64,000 bases of DNA, from NCBI GenBank assembly GCA_030604825.1, contig JAUVVB010000007.1, positions 1 through 64,000 on the forward strand, given 5' to 3'. Under the pieces are notes generated by a model, which ran no database searches, was not told where the DNA came from, and was given only the letters and a program-made list of their open reading frames with translations. The position numbers and the translations under genes were made by a program. Source of the DNA: Chloroflexota bacterium. GTDB lineage: Bacteria; Chloroflexota; Dehalococcoidia; E44-bin15. Positions 1 to 9,071 of the stretch are shown in pieces. Each line of letters opens with the position of its first letter. Position 1 is the stretch's first letter.

Positions 1-1
1 C

Positions 2-1486
2 ACAAAGCTTCCTCTAGGCAGCATAATCGTGAACCTCTTCGAAGGGGTTAAGCGCCCCAGCGGTGACACCGGGGCGGTGGACCAAGCCCTGGGCGGGCTG
101 ATCTCCCAGCTCATCGCTGAGGGGGAGATCAAGGGAAAGCTCAACGAACTTACCATGATCCATAGCATGGGAAAGATAGAGCCGGCAAGGGTGCTGGTGG
201 TTGGGTTGGGTAAAGAAGAGGAACTCAGCCTGACCAGGATTCGCGGGGTTAGTGCCGAGGCATGCCGCCTGCTCAAAAAGGTGGGGGTGGAGCGGGGGGG
301 CACCATTGCCCATGGGGCCGGCTTTGGTGGAATCGATGCGGAGAAGGCAGCTCAGGCGGTCACCGAGGGCGCCATCTTGGGTCTTTATGCCTTCCGCAGG
401 CACCAGACAAAGGAGCCAGAGCATAAAGAGCTAGAGGAGCTCCTCATCGTGGAAAGGGATGAGGGCAAGCTTCCCCAGATGGAGCGGGGATGTGCCCGGG
501 GCAGGATCATGGCCCAGGCCACAAATCTGGCCCGAGACATGGCCAACGAGCCCGCCAACTACATGACCCCCTCCCAGATGGCAGAGGTGGCAAGAAAGTT
601 GGCCCAGGACTATGGGCTTGAGTTTCAGGTGCTGGAGGAGGAGGAGATGGAAAGGCTGGGGATGGGGGCCCTGCTGGGGGTGGCTCGGGGAAGCCGGCAG
701 CCGCCAAAGCTCATCATCCTGGGCTATAAAGGAGGTGACCCCCAAAAGCCCTCTTTGGGCCTGGTGGGCAAGGGGATAACCTTCGATTCCGGTGGCATCT
801 CCATCAAGCCCTCCGAGGGAATGGGCGATCAGAAGGGGGATATGGCCGGGGGGGCTGCGGTGATCGCGGCCATGGCCGCCATTGCCCAGCTTAAGCCCAC
901 CATCAACGTCACCGCGGTAATCCCGGCAGCGGAGAACCTGCCCAGCGGCACTGCCCTCAAGCCGGGGGACATCCTGCGGGCGATGAATGGCAAGACCATC
1001 GAGGTGGTGACCACCGATGCCGAGGGGCGGCTCATCCTGGCCGATGCCCTAAGCTATGCTCGCCAGCTTAAGCTCTCCCCCCTGGTGGATGTGGCCACCC
1101 TCACCGGAGCCTGTCACATCGCCCTGGGCGATTTTTGCAGCGGAGCCTTTGGCAACGATGAGGGGCTGGTGGAGAAGGTGATCAGGGCCGGCGAGGAGGC
1201 CGGGGAGCGAATCTGGCAGATGCCCATGTATGAGGAGTATAAGGAGCAGAACAAGAGCGACGTCGCCGACATCAAGAACTCGGGGGGAAGATGGGGAGGT
1301 GCCATCACCGGAGCTCAGTTCCTTGCCGAATTCGTGGGGGACACCCCCTGGGTTCATCTCGATATCGCCGGCACCTCCCGCTCGGAAAAGGAGCGAGCCT
1401 TCTTGGTCAAGGGGGCTACCGGTGTTGGGGTGAGAACCCTGGTCAACCTGGCCCTGGCCGAATCGGGAGGGGAAATTGAAGGTTAA
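2..1486 (+). CDS. pepA: leucyl aminopeptidase (M17 family), 5' end cut by window edge
   Basis: Frame is open to the window start (..LGSIIVNLFEGVKRPSGDTGAVD); motifs GKGITFDSGGISIKP and NTDAEGRL-like VTTDAEGRLILADAL typical of M17 peptidases. Confidence 0.93.
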   Translation, partial: TKLPLGSIIVNLFEGVKRPSGDTGAVDQALGGLISQLIAEGEIKGKLNELTMIHSMGKIEPARVLVVGLGKEEELSLTRIRGVSAEACRLLKKVGVERGGTIAHGAGFGGIDAEKAAQAVTEGAILGLYAFRRHQTKEPEHKELEELLIVERDEGKLPQMERGCARGRIMAQATNLARDMANEPANYMTPSQMAEVARKLAQDYGLEFQVLEEEEMERLGMGALLGVARGSRQPPKLIILGYKGGDPQKPSLGLVGKGITFDSGGISIKPSEGMGDQKGDMAGGAAVIAAMAAIAQLKPTINVTAVIPAAENLPSGTALKPGDILRAMNGKTIEVVTTDAEGRLILADALSYARQLKLSPLVDVATLTGACHIALGDFCSGAFGNDEGLVEKVIRAGEEAGERIWQMPMYEEYKEQNKSDVADIKNSGGRWGGAITGAQFLAEFVGDTPWVHLDIAGTSRSEKERAFLVKGATGVGVRTLVNLALAESGGEIEG

Positions 1487-2126
1487 ATGGCTTGGCGTTT
1501 CATGCTTTGTTATCACCTCAGCGGAGGGAACTAAGATCATCACCGACCCCTATAAGTCAGGGCTGCTCATCAGGTACCGGAGGATCGAGGAGACCGCCCA
1601 TGTGGTGACGGTGAGCCACGAGCACTTCGACCATAACAACGTGGCCGCCATCGGGGGAAATCCTCAGGTGCTACGAGGCGCGGGAAGCTTTGAGGTCGCC
1701 GGGATAACGGTTAGGGGGATAGCCTCCCGTCATTACAGCAGTTCCATCGGGAGATGGAGGGGGCCAAATACCATCTTCTGCTTAACCGTGGATGGGATAG
1801 GGGTTTGCCATCTGGGCGACCTGGGCCACCAGCTCAGCGAGGAGCAGGCTTCCCAAATCGGCGAGGTGGATATCCTCATGCTTCCGGTGGGGGGTCGGGC
1901 CACCATCGATGCCAGGGGGGCGAGCCTGGTCTGCGACCAGCTAAAGCCCAGGGTTGCCATCCCCATGCATTACAAGACGGCCAAGCTGTTGTTGCCCTTT
2001 GCTGGGGTCGATCCATTCCTGGAGGGGAAACCCGATATCAGGCGGCTGGATGCCTCGGAGGTGGAGTTCAAAAAGGATGAGCTCCCCTCCCCTACCCAGA
2101 TCGTGGTGCTAAAACCCGCAGGGTGA
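1476..2126 (+). CDS. MBL-fold metal-dependent hydrolase (copy 1)
   Basis: MKVKWLGVSCFVITS..., VTVSHEHFDHNN metal-binding motif, HLGDLGHQLS. Confidence 0.88.
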   Translation: MKVKWLGVSCFVITSAEGTKIITDPYKSGLLIRYRRIEETAHVVTVSHEHFDHNNVAAIGGNPQVLRGAGSFEVAGITVRGIASRHYSSSIGRWRGPNTIFCLTVDGIGVCHLGDLGHQLSEEQASQIGEVDILMLPVGGRATIDARGASLVCDQLKPRVAIPMHYKTAKLLLPFAGVDPFLEGKPDIRRLDASEVEFKKDELPSPTQIVVLKPAG

Positions 2127-2244
2127 CCCTACACGAGGAACGTTTTGAAAAAGGGAATAAAGAGGAAAGCTAAGAGACGGGCAGCAAAAGCGTAGACACC
2201 TATCGACCTGGCTGAGCCAATAATTCGAAAAAAGGAGGTCTTAC

Positions 2245-2892
2245 ATGAAGATCAAATGGCTGGGACATGCATCCTTCCTCATCACCTCGGAGGGGGGAAC
2301 CAGGATCATCACCGACCCATACGCCACGGGGATGGGGATCAGCTACGACCCCATAACGGAGGCTGCCGACATCGTGGTGGTGAGCCATGATCACCCTGAC
2401 CATGGCAACGTTTCCTCAGTGGCAGGAAGCCCGGAGGTGGTAAAGGGCGTTGGCACCAAGGAGGCTAAGGGGATAGGCTTTGGGGGAATCGCTTCCTTCC
2501 ATGATGATGCCGGTGGCGGCCAGAGGGGGCCAAATACCATCTTCTGCTTAACCGTGGATGGGATAAGGGTTTGCCATCTCGGCGACCTGGGCCATCAGCT
2601 CAGTGAGCAGCAGGTCGCCGATATTGGGGGGGTGGATATCCTCCTCGTTCCCGTTGGCGGCTTCTTCACCATCGACCCCGCAGGGGCAAGCAGGGTGGTG
2701 GAGGCGCTAAAGCCCAGGGTTGCCATCCCCATGCATTACAAGACGGAGAAATGCGCCTACCCCATAGCCGAGGTGGATAGCTTCCTTGAGGGGAAGGCCA
2801 ATGTGAGGCGGATGGATGCCTCAGAGGTGGAGTTCAAAAAGGAGGAGCTCCCCTCCCCCACCGAGATCGTGGTGCTAAAGCACGCTCTATAG
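2245..2892 (+). CDS. MBL-fold metal-dependent hydrolase (copy 2, tandem paralog)
   Basis: Same length and layout as preceding ORF; VVSHDHPDHGNV; AGGAGG-like site before ATG. Confidence 0.88.
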   Translation: MKIKWLGHASFLITSEGGTRIITDPYATGMGISYDPITEAADIVVVSHDHPDHGNVSSVAGSPEVVKGVGTKEAKGIGFGGIASFHDDAGGGQRGPNTIFCLTVDGIRVCHLGDLGHQLSEQQVADIGGVDILLVPVGGFFTIDPAGASRVVEALKPRVAIPMHYKTEKCAYPIAEVDSFLEGKANVRRMDASEVEFKKEELPSPTEIVVLKHAL

Positions 2893-2974
2893 GGGTTGCT
2901 ACAACAATATGGATACACAAGCCAAGGGACAACCCTTCGTACACAGCGATTAGTTCGAAAAAGGAGGCTGAGAA

Positions 2975-3778
2975 ATGACCTATACCTATCAGGATGCCAT
3001 TTTCGAGAAGGAGGACGGGATTGCCACGCTGACCCTGAACCTGCCGGAGAGGCTTAATGCCCTTAGCGTGGGGATAAGGGAGGCATTGCTCAGGGCGGTG
3101 GATGATGTGGCTCAGGACGACGATACCCGGGTGCTGATAATCACCGGTGCTGGTCGCGCCTTCTGTTCTGGGGCCGATGTTCGGGGCCTGGCGGGGGAGG
3201 CTGAGATCCGCTCCGGGGAGGTGGGGCGCAAGGGCATCATGGGGCCATTAAGCCTGCCTGTGCTCAGGATTACCAGGCTGGAGAAGCCGGTCATCGCAGC
3301 GGTGAATGGCGTTGCCGCCGGCGGTGGCTTTGGCCTAGCTATGGCCTGTGACATCAGGATCGCCTCGGAGAATGCCAGGTTCATCTCCGTGTTTGTGAGA
3401 AGGGCACTCCCCGTGGAGTGGGGCCTGTCCTACTTCCTGCCCCGGGCGGTGGGGCTTTCCAAGGCCCTGGAGATCATGTGGACCGGCGATGCCATCGATG
3501 CCAGGGAGGCGGAACGAATAGGCCTGGTGAGCAAGGTGGTGCCCGCCGATGACCTGATGAAGGAGACCAGGGCGCTGGCTGCCAAACTGGCAAAGGGGCC
3601 TCCAATAGCCATCGAGTTGATCAAGCGGGCCACATATGTAGGGCTTGATAGCAATAATCTGGCGTCACAGCTGGGATATGAAACCTACGTTGCTGGCGTC
3701 TGTATCCGCACCGAGGACTTCCGGGAGGGGGTAAAGTCCTTCCTGGAAAAGAGGGAGGCTGAGTTCAAGGGGAGATAG
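2975..3778 (+). CDS. enoyl-CoA hydratase/isomerase family protein
   Basis: Crotonase fold motifs GAGRAFCSGADVRGL and AAVNGVAAGGGFGLAMACDIRIA. Confidence 0.92.
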   Translation: MTYTYQDAIFEKEDGIATLTLNLPERLNALSVGIREALLRAVDDVAQDDDTRVLIITGAGRAFCSGADVRGLAGEAEIRSGEVGRKGIMGPLSLPVLRITRLEKPVIAAVNGVAAGGGFGLAMACDIRIASENARFISVFVRRALPVEWGLSYFLPRAVGLSKALEIMWTGDAIDAREAERIGLVSKVVPADDLMKETRALAAKLAKGPPIAIELIKRATYVGLDSNNLASQLGYETYVAGVCIRTEDFREGVKSFLEKREAEFKGR

Positions 3779-3801
3779 GCCCTCCCTGAGAAGGGGATGC
3801 C

Positions 3802-4782
3802 ATGCCGGCGAACCTGCCACCGGAATATTTCCAGGCTGAGAAGCGCTACCGACAGGCGAAAAGCCCCGAGGAGAAGGTGGAGGCCCTGGAGGCCATGCTC
3901 TCCATCATGCCCAAGCATAAGGGCACCGATAAGCTTCGCGCCGAGCTGAGGACCAAGATCGCCAAATTCACCCGCGAAGCGGCGCGGAAGCTGGCCACCG
4001 ACAGAAGGGGAGCTGGCTACCATATCAAGAGGGAGGGCGCAGGTCAGGCGATACTGGTGGGGCTTCCCAATGTGGGAAAGTCCCAGTTGATATCCGCCCT
4101 CACCGAGGCATCCTCCGCGGTGGCCGATTACCCCTTTACCACCAAAGCCCCAATACCGGGGATGATGGTTTTCCACAACATTCAAATCCAGTTGCTGGAT
4201 ATGCCCCCGATAACGGATCGCGATGCCCGTCCCTGGTTAACTAACCTCCTCCGCGGCGCTGACCTGCTCTTGCTGATGGTGGATCTGGGCCAAGACCCCA
4301 TAGCCCAGGTGGAAGCCATATTTGGGGAACTGGAAAAGCTGAGGATAAAGCCGGTGGGCAGGGAAATGGAAGGGGTGCAGTGGCTAGATCAGAAGAAGGC
4401 CTTGATGGTGGGGAGCAAGGATGATGTGGCGGGGGCAGAGGAAAATCGCCGCAGTCTTCAGGCGCGGTATGGTGGGGAGTTTCCGCTGGTCTCCATCTCC
4501 GCCCAGAGGGGGACTGGCCTTGAGGGGCTGAAGGTGGAGATCTACCGAGGCTTGGAGATCATTCGAGTACATACCAAGGCACCAGGAAGCAAGGCCGACC
4601 TGGAGGAGCCGATAGTGCTGAAAAAGGGGAGCACCGTTGAGGATTTTGCCCAATCCATTCACAAGGACTTTCGCCAGAGGCTGAGGTATGCCCAGATCTG
4701 GGGCTCGGGGAAATTCGATGGCCAGAAGGTTAAGCGGGAACACATCCTCCAGGATGGCGACATAGTGGAGCTTCATGCCTAG
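3802..4782 (+). CDS. Obg/DRG-like GTPase with C-terminal TGS domain
   Basis: Walker A GLPNVGKSQLI, G3-like LLDMPP, C-terminal TGS-like KGSTVEDFAQSIHKDF...ILQDGDIVELHA. Confidence 0.85.
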   Translation: MPANLPPEYFQAEKRYRQAKSPEEKVEALEAMLSIMPKHKGTDKLRAELRTKIAKFTREAARKLATDRRGAGYHIKREGAGQAILVGLPNVGKSQLISALTEASSAVADYPFTTKAPIPGMMVFHNIQIQLLDMPPITDRDARPWLTNLLRGADLLLLMVDLGQDPIAQVEAIFGELEKLRIKPVGREMEGVQWLDQKKALMVGSKDDVAGAEENRRSLQARYGGEFPLVSISAQRGTGLEGLKVEIYRGLEIIRVHTKAPGSKADLEEPIVLKKGSTVEDFAQSIHKDFRQRLRYAQIWGSGKFDGQKVKREHILQDGDIVELHA

Positions 4783-5712
4783 TCACGGGATTTCCGTCTT
4801 CACCTGCCACAGCTTTTCCGCCAGTTCCTCTATGTATTCCCTGTTCTCCAGCCTTTGCTTCCATGTTTCGGGGATAGCCTCGATTCCAAGGTAGGCGCCG
4901 CAGATGGCGCCGGTCATCGCCGCTATGGTATCGGTGTCCCCGCCCAGGCTTATGGCATAGAGGACAGCCTGCTCGAAGGACTGGGGGTGGCTCAAGAAGG
5001 AGTAGATGGCGGTGGGCACCGAATTAAAGGCCTCGATGCCATTTCCCAGTGCCCTGACCACCTTCACCCGATCCCCTTCCCCAATTAGCTCTCTTATCCT
5101 GCTCAGCTTTTCCCTATAGACCTGGTGCTCTATGAAATCCTCCAGCTTTCTGAGGAAGTCATCCCGCTCAAAGGGCGAGGATGGATCCTCATTCGTAGCC
5201 AGAGCAACGGCATAGGCCTGGAGGGCGGCGCCCTGCTTTCCCAGCTCATGGGCATGGGTGATGCTGCTTGAGCGGCGGGCCACCTCCTTAAGTTGAGCGG
5301 GGTCATCGTGGTAGAAGACGCCGATGGGGGCAATCCTCATCGCCGAGCCATTTCCATAGGAGCCGCCGCCATAGAGCTTCTCCGCCGCCCCATGCCATGG
5401 CTCGCCGCCCTTTATCATCCTGAAGATGCGGGGTGGCCCCGGGCCGTAGCCGCGGTAGGGCTCGAGGTCGTAGTTCTTGATGAAGGTCTTGGTCATGTGC
5501 TCGCCATCAAAGCCCCCCTTCTCTATCAGCGACTGTGCCACCCCGATGGCCATGTGGGTGTCGTCGGTGTAGCGGAGGAGGCTTTCGCCCCGGCCAAGGG
5601 CCTGAACCTCATCCCGATGGACCATTTGCCATCCCTCCAGCGATGCCCCCAGTGCATCCCCCACCGCAGTCCCGATCAGGGAGCCCAGAAACTTCGATCT
5701 CTTTTCTCCCAT
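4783..5712 (-). CDS. ADP-ribosylglycohydrolase family protein
   Basis: GSLIGTAVGDALGASLEGW, YTDDTHMAIG, AISLGGDTDTIAAMTGAICGAYLG. Confidence 0.92.
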   Translation of the reverse strand: MGEKRSKFLGSLIGTAVGDALGASLEGWQMVHRDEVQALGRGESLLRYTDDTHMAIGVAQSLIEKGGFDGEHMTKTFIKNYDLEPYRGYGPGPPRIFRMIKGGEPWHGAAEKLYGGGSYGNGSAMRIAPIGVFYHDDPAQLKEVARRSSSITHAHELGKQGAALQAYAVALATNEDPSSPFERDDFLRKLEDFIEHQVYREKLSRIRELIGEGDRVKVVRALGNGIEAFNSVPTAIYSFLSHPQSFEQAVLYAISLGGDTDTIAAMTGAICGAYLGIEAIPETWKQRLENREYIEELAEKLWQVKTEIP

Positions 5713-5715
5713 ACT

Positions 5716-6300
5716 CTAAGCTATCCCCTCTATCTCCCTCTTGTATTGCTCCAAAAGCGCCCGGTATTGGGAATCGAGCTGGGTCAGCATCATGCGCCAC
5801 TGCTGCTGGAATTGGGGTTGGCCCTCTACATTTATGTCAACTTCCCTCACGCCCCGCCTCATCGCTTCCTGCCTGAGCCTTTGCTCAAAATCGTTTTTCA
5901 GCCTGTGGTAGGCCTGGCTCCTCTGCTCTGCACCCTCCTCCTCATAGTGCTTGAAAAGGTGCCTCAGCTTGGTATATGCGTTTTCCACGCCCCCCTTATC
6001 CTGTTTCAGGCTCTTCAGCCCTTCCATTGCCCGGCGATTAATCCTTTTCGCCTGATCGTTTCTGGGGAGGTCTATGCTCCTGAGCAGAACCTCCATTGCC
6101 CCCCGGGCCACATAATCCCTTGCCTCCTCATCATACTTGCTGAGCTCTGCTATCAAGTTGCCCTCCCCCTTGAGGTAGCGGGCAGCCAGTTCCTCCCCCT
6201 GGGGAAGGAGATCCCTTCTCTTGGTCTCCTCCGGGGGCGCCTTTCCCAGCCTTTCCGCCTTCTCCATGGCGATGTCAAAGGCGCTTTTAAGCTCTCCCAT
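5716..6300 (-). CDS. hypothetical helical/charged protein
   Basis: Continuous ORF, overlaps the upstream ATPase gene end and lies a few nt from the ARH gene start; E/K/R-rich, helical-looking sequence. Confidence 0.75.
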   Translation of the reverse strand: MGELKSAFDIAMEKAERLGKAPPEETKRRDLLPQGEELAARYLKGEGNLIAELSKYDEEARDYVARGAMEVLLRSIDLPRNDQAKRINRRAMEGLKSLKQDKGGVENAYTKLRHLFKHYEEEGAEQRSQAYHRLKNDFEQRLRQEAMRRGVREVDINVEGQPQFQQQWRMMLTQLDSQYRALLEQYKREIEGIA

Positions 6301-8032
6301 GCTCACCTCCTCTCACCACCTCCAGGCTGCGCAATCGGTTGAGGGCAGCGGCCACCTCCTGAGGCCGGGGCAGGGCGTAGTCGCCGGGATGCTGACCGTA
6401 AAAGGGGGAGATGACGTCGAGCCCCTTATCGCTTATGTCCTGAAATAGCCTTTCCAGGATCTGCCTCAGGCTTGTCTTGGCGTCGATGTAGCCCCGGCGC
6501 AGGGCATAGACGAGCATGTCCCCGATAGCCCTTGTCTGGCTGGTGTCCACCAGCTGCTCCACGCACCCCAGGTCGATGACCTGATAGCCAAACTGGATGG
6601 AGTGAAGGCCCTTGGCGGCGGCCTTCACCTTGGAGCCGCGAAGGGGATTGATGCTCTGGGGGAGGGGAATGCGAAGGCCGATATCGCCAAAGCCGCCTCC
6701 GCTCTCGTCCATCCGAAGGGCGGGCTGCTGCCTTGCGATGTGGCGTGCCTGACTGGTAACCACCTGGGGCAGGTAATGGTCCATGGCAATGATCGTGTCT
6801 GCCACATCGAAATAGTCGCTGCACCCTCCCATGACGATGATGGTGGAAACGCCATGTTCGCTATAGAGGTGGCGCACCTGGTCAAGAAAGGGGGTGATGG
6901 GCTCCCTCTCCTTGGGCACCAGTTGCTGCATGCGGCCATCGCGGATCATGAAGTTGGTGGCGCAGGTATCCTCGTCCATGAGCAGCAGGCTGGTGCCATA
7001 TTCCAGGGCCTCCACGATGTTTGCTGCCTGGGAGGTGCTGCCGCTGGCATTATCGGTGTGGAAGGCGCGGGTATCCTGGCCGAAGGGGAGGTTGGAGATG
7101 AAGGGGCTGATATTTACCTTTTCGATGCGGCGGCCATCCTCGGCACGGATCTTCACCGTGTCGGGGCGGGACACCACGTATTCCCTGCCATCCCCGGGCA
7201 CGTGATTATACACCCCCCGCTCCACTGCCACGAGCAGGGTGGACTTTCCATGATAGCCGCCACCCACAATTATGGTCACCCCCTCCGGGATTCCCATCCC
7301 CCTCACCCTGTCCCTATTTGGGGCGCTGAACTCCACCTCAAGCTCCGGGGGCGAGGTGAAGGCGACCACATCCCTTCCCCGCAGTGGTCGGTCGCTTACC
7401 CCGCTTGCCCGGGGCAGCACCGAGTCATTGGCGATGAAGGCCACCAGCCGATGCTCCGCCAGCTGATGGCGCAGCGCTTTCTGGTCCTCAGCGGTGTAAA
7501 CATGGCCCGCCACCACCCCGGGGTCGTAGGAGGCATAAAGCAGCGAAGCCTCCACCAGATGGGGGATCTCATCGAAGAAGATGGCCAGTGCCTCCCGCCC
7601 CAGGCATCTCCGCCCCGCGGCAGGAAGCCCAACGGAGAACCTGATCTCCACGAATTCCTCATTTACCAGGCAGCTGGTGCGCTCCAGGATCTCCTGTCCC
7701 CCCACATCCACCAGCACCACCCCCGACCTCCCCGTGCCCCGGCTGCCCTTGACATACCTCCTTATGGAGTTGGCAAAGCCCCTGGTGATAAGGTCGGCCA
7801 GGGCTATGGTTCTGATGCGGTTTGCATAGAGGGATGCGGGGAAGCGTGCCCTGCTCTGGGCTACCCTTGCCCTGAGGCGGGAGGGAGGGGCGAAGGGGTC
7901 GCTCTGAACATGGTCGATGAAAAGGCGGAAGGTGCCGAAATCGTAATCCCCCTGGATCGCCTGATAGGACTTATAGCCTCTGCCCGCTATGTGGCGCAGC
8001 CTGCTTTCCAACAAAGAACTCGGCGGTGCCAA
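6287..8032 (-). CDS. predicted ATPase of the ABC class (COG3044-like)
   Basis: Long ORF; P-loop GGGYHGKSTLLVAVERGVYNHVPGDGRE; Walker B-like LLLMDEDTCATNFMIRD. Confidence 0.88.
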   Translation of the reverse strand: MAPPSSLLESRLRHIAGRGYKSYQAIQGDYDFGTFRLFIDHVQSDPFAPPSRLRARVAQSRARFPASLYANRIRTIALADLITRGFANSIRRYVKGSRGTGRSGVVLVDVGGQEILERTSCLVNEEFVEIRFSVGLPAAGRRCLGREALAIFFDEIPHLVEASLLYASYDPGVVAGHVYTAEDQKALRHQLAEHRLVAFIANDSVLPRASGVSDRPLRGRDVVAFTSPPELEVEFSAPNRDRVRGMGIPEGVTIIVGGGYHGKSTLLVAVERGVYNHVPGDGREYVVSRPDTVKIRAEDGRRIEKVNISPFISNLPFGQDTRAFHTDNASGSTSQAANIVEALEYGTSLLLMDEDTCATNFMIRDGRMQQLVPKEREPITPFLDQVRHLYSEHGVSTIIVMGGCSDYFDVADTIIAMDHYLPQVVTSQARHIARQQPALRMDESGGGFGDIGLRIPLPQSINPLRGSKVKAAAKGLHSIQFGYQVIDLGCVEQLVDTSQTRAIGDMLVYALRRGYIDAKTSLRQILERLFQDISDKGLDVISPFYGQHPGDYALPRPQEVAAALNRLRSLEVVRGGEHGRA

Positions 8033-8271
8033 CAGATCCCCCTATCTTCGCCTCTCCATGTTAGCGCATTGGGGTGCCGCTGGCAACCTTGGCGTTGCTA
8101 GCGGCACTGGCCGGATTCTCAGCGGGCGTATTTGCTTTTCCTCGATCTTTCTCACCCGTGGATTCGCTCAGGGCTTGCGCTGAGGGGGCAAACCCCATAA
8201 AATATGGTAGCCAAAGGGCTTTGGCCAAACCATTCTATTCGAGGCAAAAATTTTGACGGAGGGAAGATGAC

Positions 8272-9057
8272 ATGGAGTTTGAGGACATCATCTACAAGAA
8301 GGAAGAGGGTGTTGCCAAGATCATCATAAACCGGCCGGACAGGATGAACGCCTTCCGCATGCTGACCATGGACGAGATAGCGGAGGCGCTTCAGGATGCC
8401 TGGATGGATCGGGAGGTTGGCGTGGTGGTGCTCACCGGGGCGGGCGACCGGGCGTTCTGTGCTGGGGGCGATGTGAAGGAGAGGGCGGCCACGGGAACCT
8501 ATGGAACTCGCCGCTCAGTGGCCAATGTCCACCAGTTGATAAGGGATATTCCCAAGCCAGTGATCGCCGCCGTCAATGGCTTTGCCATCGGGGGCGGTCA
8601 TGTGCTCCACGTGGTCTGCGACCTGAGCATCGCCTCCGAGACGGCGCGCTTCGGGCAGGTGGGGCCCAGGGTGGGGAGCGTTGACCCCGGCTTTGGCACC
8701 GCCTATCTGGCCCGATTGGTGGGGGAGAAGAAGGCCAGGGAGATCTGGTATCTCTGCCGCCAATACAGCGCCCAGGAAGCCCTGGAGATGGGCCTGGTCA
8801 ACAAGGTGGTTCCGCCCGATAAGCTGGAGGAGGAGGTCGATGCCTGGTGCAAGGAGATACTGTCGATGAGCCCCACCGCCATCAGGATCGCCAAGTCATC
8901 CTTCAATTGTGACACCGACCATATGTATGGCATTGAGACCCTGGGGCGGAACGCCCTCATGCTCTACTACATGACGGATGAAGCCAAGGAGGGCGCCATA
9001 GCCTGGGCTGAGAAGAGGCCGGTGGATTTCTCCCGCTACAGGATTGGTGGTTTCTGA
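8272..9057 (+). CDS. enoyl-CoA hydratase/isomerase family protein
   Basis: GAGDRAFCAGGDVKE, AAVNGFAIGGGHVLHVVCDLSIA; SD ggagggaag before ATG. Confidence 0.92.
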   Translation: MEFEDIIYKKEEGVAKIIINRPDRMNAFRMLTMDEIAEALQDAWMDREVGVVVLTGAGDRAFCAGGDVKERAATGTYGTRRSVANVHQLIRDIPKPVIAAVNGFAIGGGHVLHVVCDLSIASETARFGQVGPRVGSVDPGFGTAYLARLVGEKKAREIWYLCRQYSAQEALEMGLVNKVVPPDKLEEEVDAWCKEILSMSPTAIRIAKSSFNCDTDHMYGIETLGRNALMLYYMTDEAKEGAIAWAEKRPVDFSRYRIGGF

Positions 9058-9071
9058 GATAGCCTAATCGG

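Noticed and set aside
5293-6342. 349-aa plus-strand ORF
   Set aside because: Antisense to the ARH and helical-protein genes, which have clear family motifs and operon spacing; the ORF is a by-product of high GC.
6602-8101. 499-aa plus-strand ORF
   Set aside because: Antisense mirror of the ABC-class ATPase; His/Gly-rich low-information translation with no recognisable motif.
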